64,000 nt of DNA, from contig NC_081412.1 of assembly GCF_030272615.1 (NCBI RefSeq), forward strand, positions 97,835,796 to 97,899,795. The letters are read 5' to 3'. The translations under genes and the position numbers were made by a program. Shown here piece by piece: positions 59,870 through 64,000 of this stretch (within the stretch, counting starts at the first letter, position 1; every line of letters begins with the position of its first letter). The notes beneath the pieces were generated by a model, which worked only from the letters and a program-made list of their open reading frames with translations, did not search any database and was not told the DNA's origin. This DNA is from Cryptomeria japonica (taxonomy: Eukaryota > Streptophyta > Pinopsida > Cupressales > Cupressaceae).

Positions 59870-61860
59870 ATCATTTTGAGTTTTTGGTAGTGATGCTTGG
59901 GCATTTATTCCAGATGCTCAAAGGAAATCCATGGAGAGGAAGAGTCGACCACTCATATTTATTGGCTACTATGAGGATGTTAAGGCATACAGGTTGTTTG
60001 ATCCTGATTCCTGAGAGGTCCTATTTAGGCGGGATGTCCAATTTCATGAGCGCCTTCCTTAGATGAATTCTCCATCACCACCTTCTCCCTCACTGCCTCC
60101 TCCTCCCTCTTCATCTTTTGAGGAGTCCTTATTCTTTGAGGATGATGTAGATGATGGTCCACCATCCCCACCACCACCACCACCCTTAGCTTAGCCTTTG
60201 CCCAAGTGGGACTGGTTTATAGTTGATGTGACTAGTTCTATGGTAGGTGATCCTTCTGACACTCATCGTACTCATGCACAGACATCTGGTTCTAGTCTTC
60301 TGATTCATGCCATTTCGGATGATCCTCAGAAATTTTCAGAGGCGACAAGTCACCCAAAGTAGGATAGGGCCATTGATGAGGAGTATTCTTCTTTGATGAA
60401 GAATCATACTTGAGATCTTTGTACTCTTCCGAAAGGAAGAAAGTTGGTTCGGTGCAAGTGGGTGTACCGTACCAAGTATTTTGCAGATGGTTTTATTAAT
60501 AAGTATAAGGCTCGTCTTATTGCAAAGGGGTTTTCTCAGTTGGAAGGTATTGATTACTCCGAGACCTTTGCTCCTATCGCCAAGATGAATTCTATTCGCT
60601 TTGTACTTTCACTTGTAGCTTCACAGGGTTCGACAATTTTTCAGATAGATGTGAAGAGTGCCTTCTTGCATGGAGACCTTCTTGAAGTGATCTATATGGA
60701 GCATCCTCAGGGATTTGTGCAGGATTCCTCTTTGGTTTGTAGACTTCAGCGTTCATTATATGGTCTCAAATAGGCTCCTCGGGCCTGATATGATAAAATG
60801 GACTCTTTCTTGCTCTCCACACTCTTCACACGTTTTCATTTCGATCCCACAATATATATTTAGCGTCAGGGGATGATATAGTTATCCTTGTGCTCTATGT
60901 TGATGATCTTATCATTACCAGTAGCTCATCCTCCTTGATTCAAGATATTGAGAGAGCCTTGATGGAGTAGTTTGAGATGACAGATCTTGGCCTTCTATAG
61001 TATTTTTTGGGCCTACAAGTTATTCAATCTTCTAATGGGATTTCCATACTTTAGCACAAGTATGCTCTTGATATGATTCACAGATTTGACATGCTTTCTT
61101 GCAAGCCTACACCCACACCATTTCAGTTAGGTGTTGTTTTGTCTGCCACTTGTTCTACACATTCTGTGGATCCTACCTTATACAAGCAATTAGTTGGCAA
61201 TTTGTTGTACCTAACACATACTTGTCGATATCTTTCCTTTGTGGTTGGTCTTATCACTGGGATCTCCCATGATCCTCATGAGAGCCATTATCAAGCAGCC
61301 AAATGTATTTTGAGGTATATTTGGGGAACTACACATTTTGGTATTCATTATACTTCAGGATCCTCTCACATTGTTGGCTTCACTGACTCAGATTGGGCTG
61401 GTGATGCTCATGATCGGAAGTCTACTTTTGGATTTGGTTTTTGCCTCAGTTCTGGTCCTATCACATGGCCTTGCAAGAAGCAGTCTACTATTGCATTATC
61501 ATCTACATAGGCTGAGTACCGAGCAACGGTGTTAGCTAGTCAAGAGGTTTTATGGCTTCGAGAGTTATTGACTGAGTTTGGGTTCCCCCCTGATAGTCCC
61601 ACTCTTCTTTGGTGTGACAATTAGAGTGCCATTCACGTTTACCACAACCCAGTGGAGCACCAAAGGACTAAACACATTGAGCTTCACATGCACTTCATCA
61701 GATAGTTTATTCAGGATGGCTTTCTCATCTTGGAGTACATTCCTACAAAGGAACAGATTGTTGACATCTTCACTAAACCTTTTGTATCTATGTGTTATCT
61801 TCAATTGTGCTATATGCTTGGGGTGAAGGAAGTTGTCCTTGGGGAGTCTCATTGAGGTCG
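59870..61860 (+). pseudogene. Copia reverse transcriptase and RNase H
   Basis: After the integrase C-terminus (59890-60060) and a Pro/Ser-rich linker (60062-60200), RT begins near 60440. It shows VRCKWVYRTKYF, KARLIAKGFSQ, DYSETFAPIAK, FQIDVKSAFLHG and QRSLYGLK. YVDDLII lies near 60898 in a shifted frame. RNase H follows near 61330-61800 with FTDSDWAGD, KKQSTIALSST, the DN pair near 61615 and KHIELHMHFI. Stops (for example at 60771, 60788, 60968, 61508 and 61622) and a frame change near 60850 inactivate it. It ends before the 3' untranslated part. Confidence 0.85.
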
Positions 61861-62078
61861 TCCTTCCTTCATGTTTTTTTTATAGCATGTTTTTCCCATC
61901 TCTTTTTGGACTGGAGTTTTTTCCCATGTGGTTTTCTCTATTTCTCTAGTTCATATAGATTTGGTTGTGATTGGGTACCTCATCAGGCCTTGTTGTTGGG
62001 ACCCAAATTTTCCTTCTTCATGTAGTTACTTTTTTCTTTCATGCATTTAGTTTTTTAGCTACTCACTAAGTTCATCTG

Positions 62079-62087
62079 AAGGGAGGA
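62079..62087 (+). other. Polypurine tract of the Copia element
   Basis: AAGGGAGGA directly precedes the 3' LTR. Confidence 0.75.
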
Positions 62088-62366
62088 TGTTAGAGTTATC
62101 TTGTATTAGCTAATAATTATTTAATTAATTATTAGTCTATTATACTCTATGGTTAAGCTAAACTTAGGTATTTAATAATATGGTAGGTATTTAATAATTA
62201 AAATAATTATTAAATACACTTTATCCCTTTAGGGTTTCTTTAGGGTTGCACATCTTTAGGGTTGTATATTCTCCTTTTATAAGGATTGTATTGTATTTTT
62301 TTCTTTTCTATTCCCTCTGTGAATGATAATCTTTTTCTTTGAAGTTGTATTTTCTCAACTTCTTCA
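62088..62366 (+). repeat. 3' LTR of the Copia element
   Basis: It begins TGTTAGAGTTATCTTG and ends CAACTTCTTCA. It is shorter than the 5' LTR, chiefly through absence of a segment near its end. Confidence 0.9.
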
Positions 62367-62760
62367 TAATCAATATGTCATCATGCCTACTCTTTTATTC
62401 ATAATCAATTCTTTCATTTATTTTTAAAAAAAATTCATCTTTATCATCATGTATGTCATCATAAACCTTAAAATAATTCACCAAATATTCTTTGTTATGT
62501 CCATTCTTCAATATATCATCATTTCCAATTTGTATGAATGTAGTCATATTGTACACTAAATACAAAAATCCTTGACATTTATAATTATCTTCTATGTTAT
62601 TAAAAGGGATATTTTCTTTCAATTCTTCACTAGGTATAATTTCATCATATTGTTGTCTTGACTCTTAGATTTAAATTTCATCAAATTTTCTTGTTTAACT
62701 TAGAAGATCCATCATTTCTTTAAGAGTCATATCTAATATGATAATTACCTATGAACATGT
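62367..62760 (-). pseudogene. Unrecognised degenerate reading frame
   Basis: Minus-strand text from 62750 to 62390 is protein-like: MTLKEMMDLLS, then a stop-broken stretch, then 75 open codons rich in Asn, Asp, Lys and Ile. On the far side of the Copia insertion the same strand (54150-53480) has similar composition. The two may have been one gene before the insertion. I do not recognise the family; an old element or viral relic is possible but not shown. Confidence 0.3.
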
Positions 62761-64000
62761 AATTCCACCATGCCCTATCATATTATGTAGATGATGAATT
62801 CTCATGTTATTAATAAATTTTTATTGCCTTAAGAATTTTTGATACAGAAATAAGAATATCTTATTGTTATGGTTCTAATGTGTCATAAATGAGTTATTTC
62901 TTCTTCTCTTTTTTAAGCTTCTTCATTCATAGTATTTGATATCTCATTGATATTTCATTTTGTATCTCTATTTTATTTTATTCAGAGCTTTTGATATTAA
63001 TGTGTTCATTACTTCTCGTTGTTGAATCATCACATTGACTTGGCCCACCTCTTGAGCTATCTTCACATAGTGGTGATTTTATTGAAAGAATTACTAGGAT
63101 TTGATGGATTCATTCTTTCCTTTCCTATGGAATACTTGGAATAATATTATTCTACTGAATAATACTCATATTTATAGTTGGAGGAAAAGTGTAATAATTT
63201 TGTTGATTTAGCATTAATGATGGTGATAGTATCCACTATTTTTTTTTAAGCAGAAATTTAATCTAATCAATTTAAATTATTTTGATTCTTATATTTACCG
63301 AAATAAAATATTAATTTTGATCTTACATAACTATCCAATTGGTTAAAAGTGTGATTTTTAGATGATTTACCATCTAGCTTAGTTGAGTCATTAGATTTAT
63401 CTATAGAGAACTGCTTATCTAATTAAATAAAGTTCTAAATGTATTGAGTTGATAGGCTTGATTGCTCGCTCCTTGTATTTTATCATTGTTCTAATTGGAC
63501 CAATGTTATAGCTATTTGAAAAGTGCCTTTCATTGTGATAAGTCTTAACATATTTCTTATTAATGCAAAAATAATAGATTGAATCCCCATAAATAATGCC
63601 ATAATAAATTTATTTTTTTGGCCTATATATTGCTTCAATTCTTCCCTCATCTTGATGAATTATTGACTATATTCCTTGAATAATAAATATATGAATTATC
63701 AACCTCCTTTTGGACTTAGAGGAAATGATTGAGCTGTATCCATTTTACTAAATAAACCATTTATATGTGTTTCTAGTGTATTTTTTCTGGATTCGATTGT
63801 GTTTGTCAAAATATTTTTTTTGTGAAATATTCTAAAATGATAACCAATCTCAAAGTTGCATCTCATTTTTAGTATATTTTAACTTGAGAGAGGTTTCCCT
63901 TAGAATATTTATATATCTCCATTTTTTAAAAAGATATTTATAAATCTTCATTTTGTTTGTTAAAGTAAAATTAAATTTTATAAAAGATTTAAATAATGAT
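62761..64000. other. AT-rich intergenic sequence
   Basis: No gene is seen. The stretch 63810-63970 is similar to 38930-39080, so it is part of a dispersed repeat. Confidence 0.4.

Larger units (their letters stand above)
54164..62366 (+). mobile_element. Copia retrotransposon with two nested insertions
   Basis: The 339-bp 5' LTR, tRNA-Met primer site, gag, protease, integrase, RT, RNase H, polypurine tract and 279-bp 3' LTR are in Copia order (integrase before RT). Flanking 5-mers TAATT and TAATC differ only by one C/T change. A 1006-bp inverted-repeat transposon splits gag and a 1179-bp solo LTR splits pol after integrase. Without these the element would be near 6.0 kb. Many stops show it is dead. 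Confidence 0.9.

Overview
This is nuclear DNA of a seed plant, probably a gymnosperm. It has one intron-containing plant transporter gene in about 2 kb, surrounded by old, nested and mutated transposable elements of several classes. There is no operon structure and no prokaryotic signal. The gymnosperm call is an inference from the density and decay of the elements and is not proven by any one sequence.

Layout. 1-726: a fragment of an unrecognised open frame. 727-8515: a minus-strand LTR element with both LTRs and a perfect 5-bp target duplication, which encodes only gag and a protease-like region. 8797-9950 and 24093-25915: two 5'-truncated minus-strand LINE copies; the second keeps an RNase H domain and sits inside an AT microsatellite. 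10222-20579: short direct repeats, then a long unrecognised plus-strand reading frame with a G-patch motif and coiled coil (11783-15877), facing a degenerate hAT-like transposase on the minus strand (19791-16909). The two may belong to one large DNA transposon. 20580-23544: a satellite array with a basic period of 180 bp, built of roughly 20-bp units in both orientations, followed by a CT microsatellite. 26340-28738: a truncated minus-strand Copia element (LTR, primer site, gag). 29350-30010: a minisatellite of about 75 bp. 32168-38403: a full-length plus-strand Ty3/Gypsy chromovirus with two LTRs, gag, protease, RT, RNase H, integrase and chromodomain, with many stops.

39851-42002 is the only host gene seen: an NPF (NRT1/PTR) transporter most like the NPF4 group, in five exons. 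It carries a changed splice donor after exon 4 and an in-frame TAG in exon 5, so it is probably a recent pseudogene. 42411-47195: a 2.45-kb-period duplication. 47684-49262: one LTR with its primer site and leader. 51499-53068: a retroposon-like insertion. 54164-62366: a Copia element with a 5-bp target duplication, interrupted by a 1.0-kb inverted-repeat transposon (56191-57196) and a solo LTR (58686-59864). The rest is AT-rich relic sequence.

Many of the stops in element genes fall where a Gln, Arg or Trp codon is expected (TAG/TAA for CAG/CAA, TGA for CGA or TGG). This is the pattern left by C-to-T decay of methylated, silenced DNA. The most interesting items are the G-patch/hAT pair, the hairpin-ended 1-kb transposon, the satellite array and the two lesions in the NPF gene. 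No similarity search or alignment could be run; identities and families are by eye.
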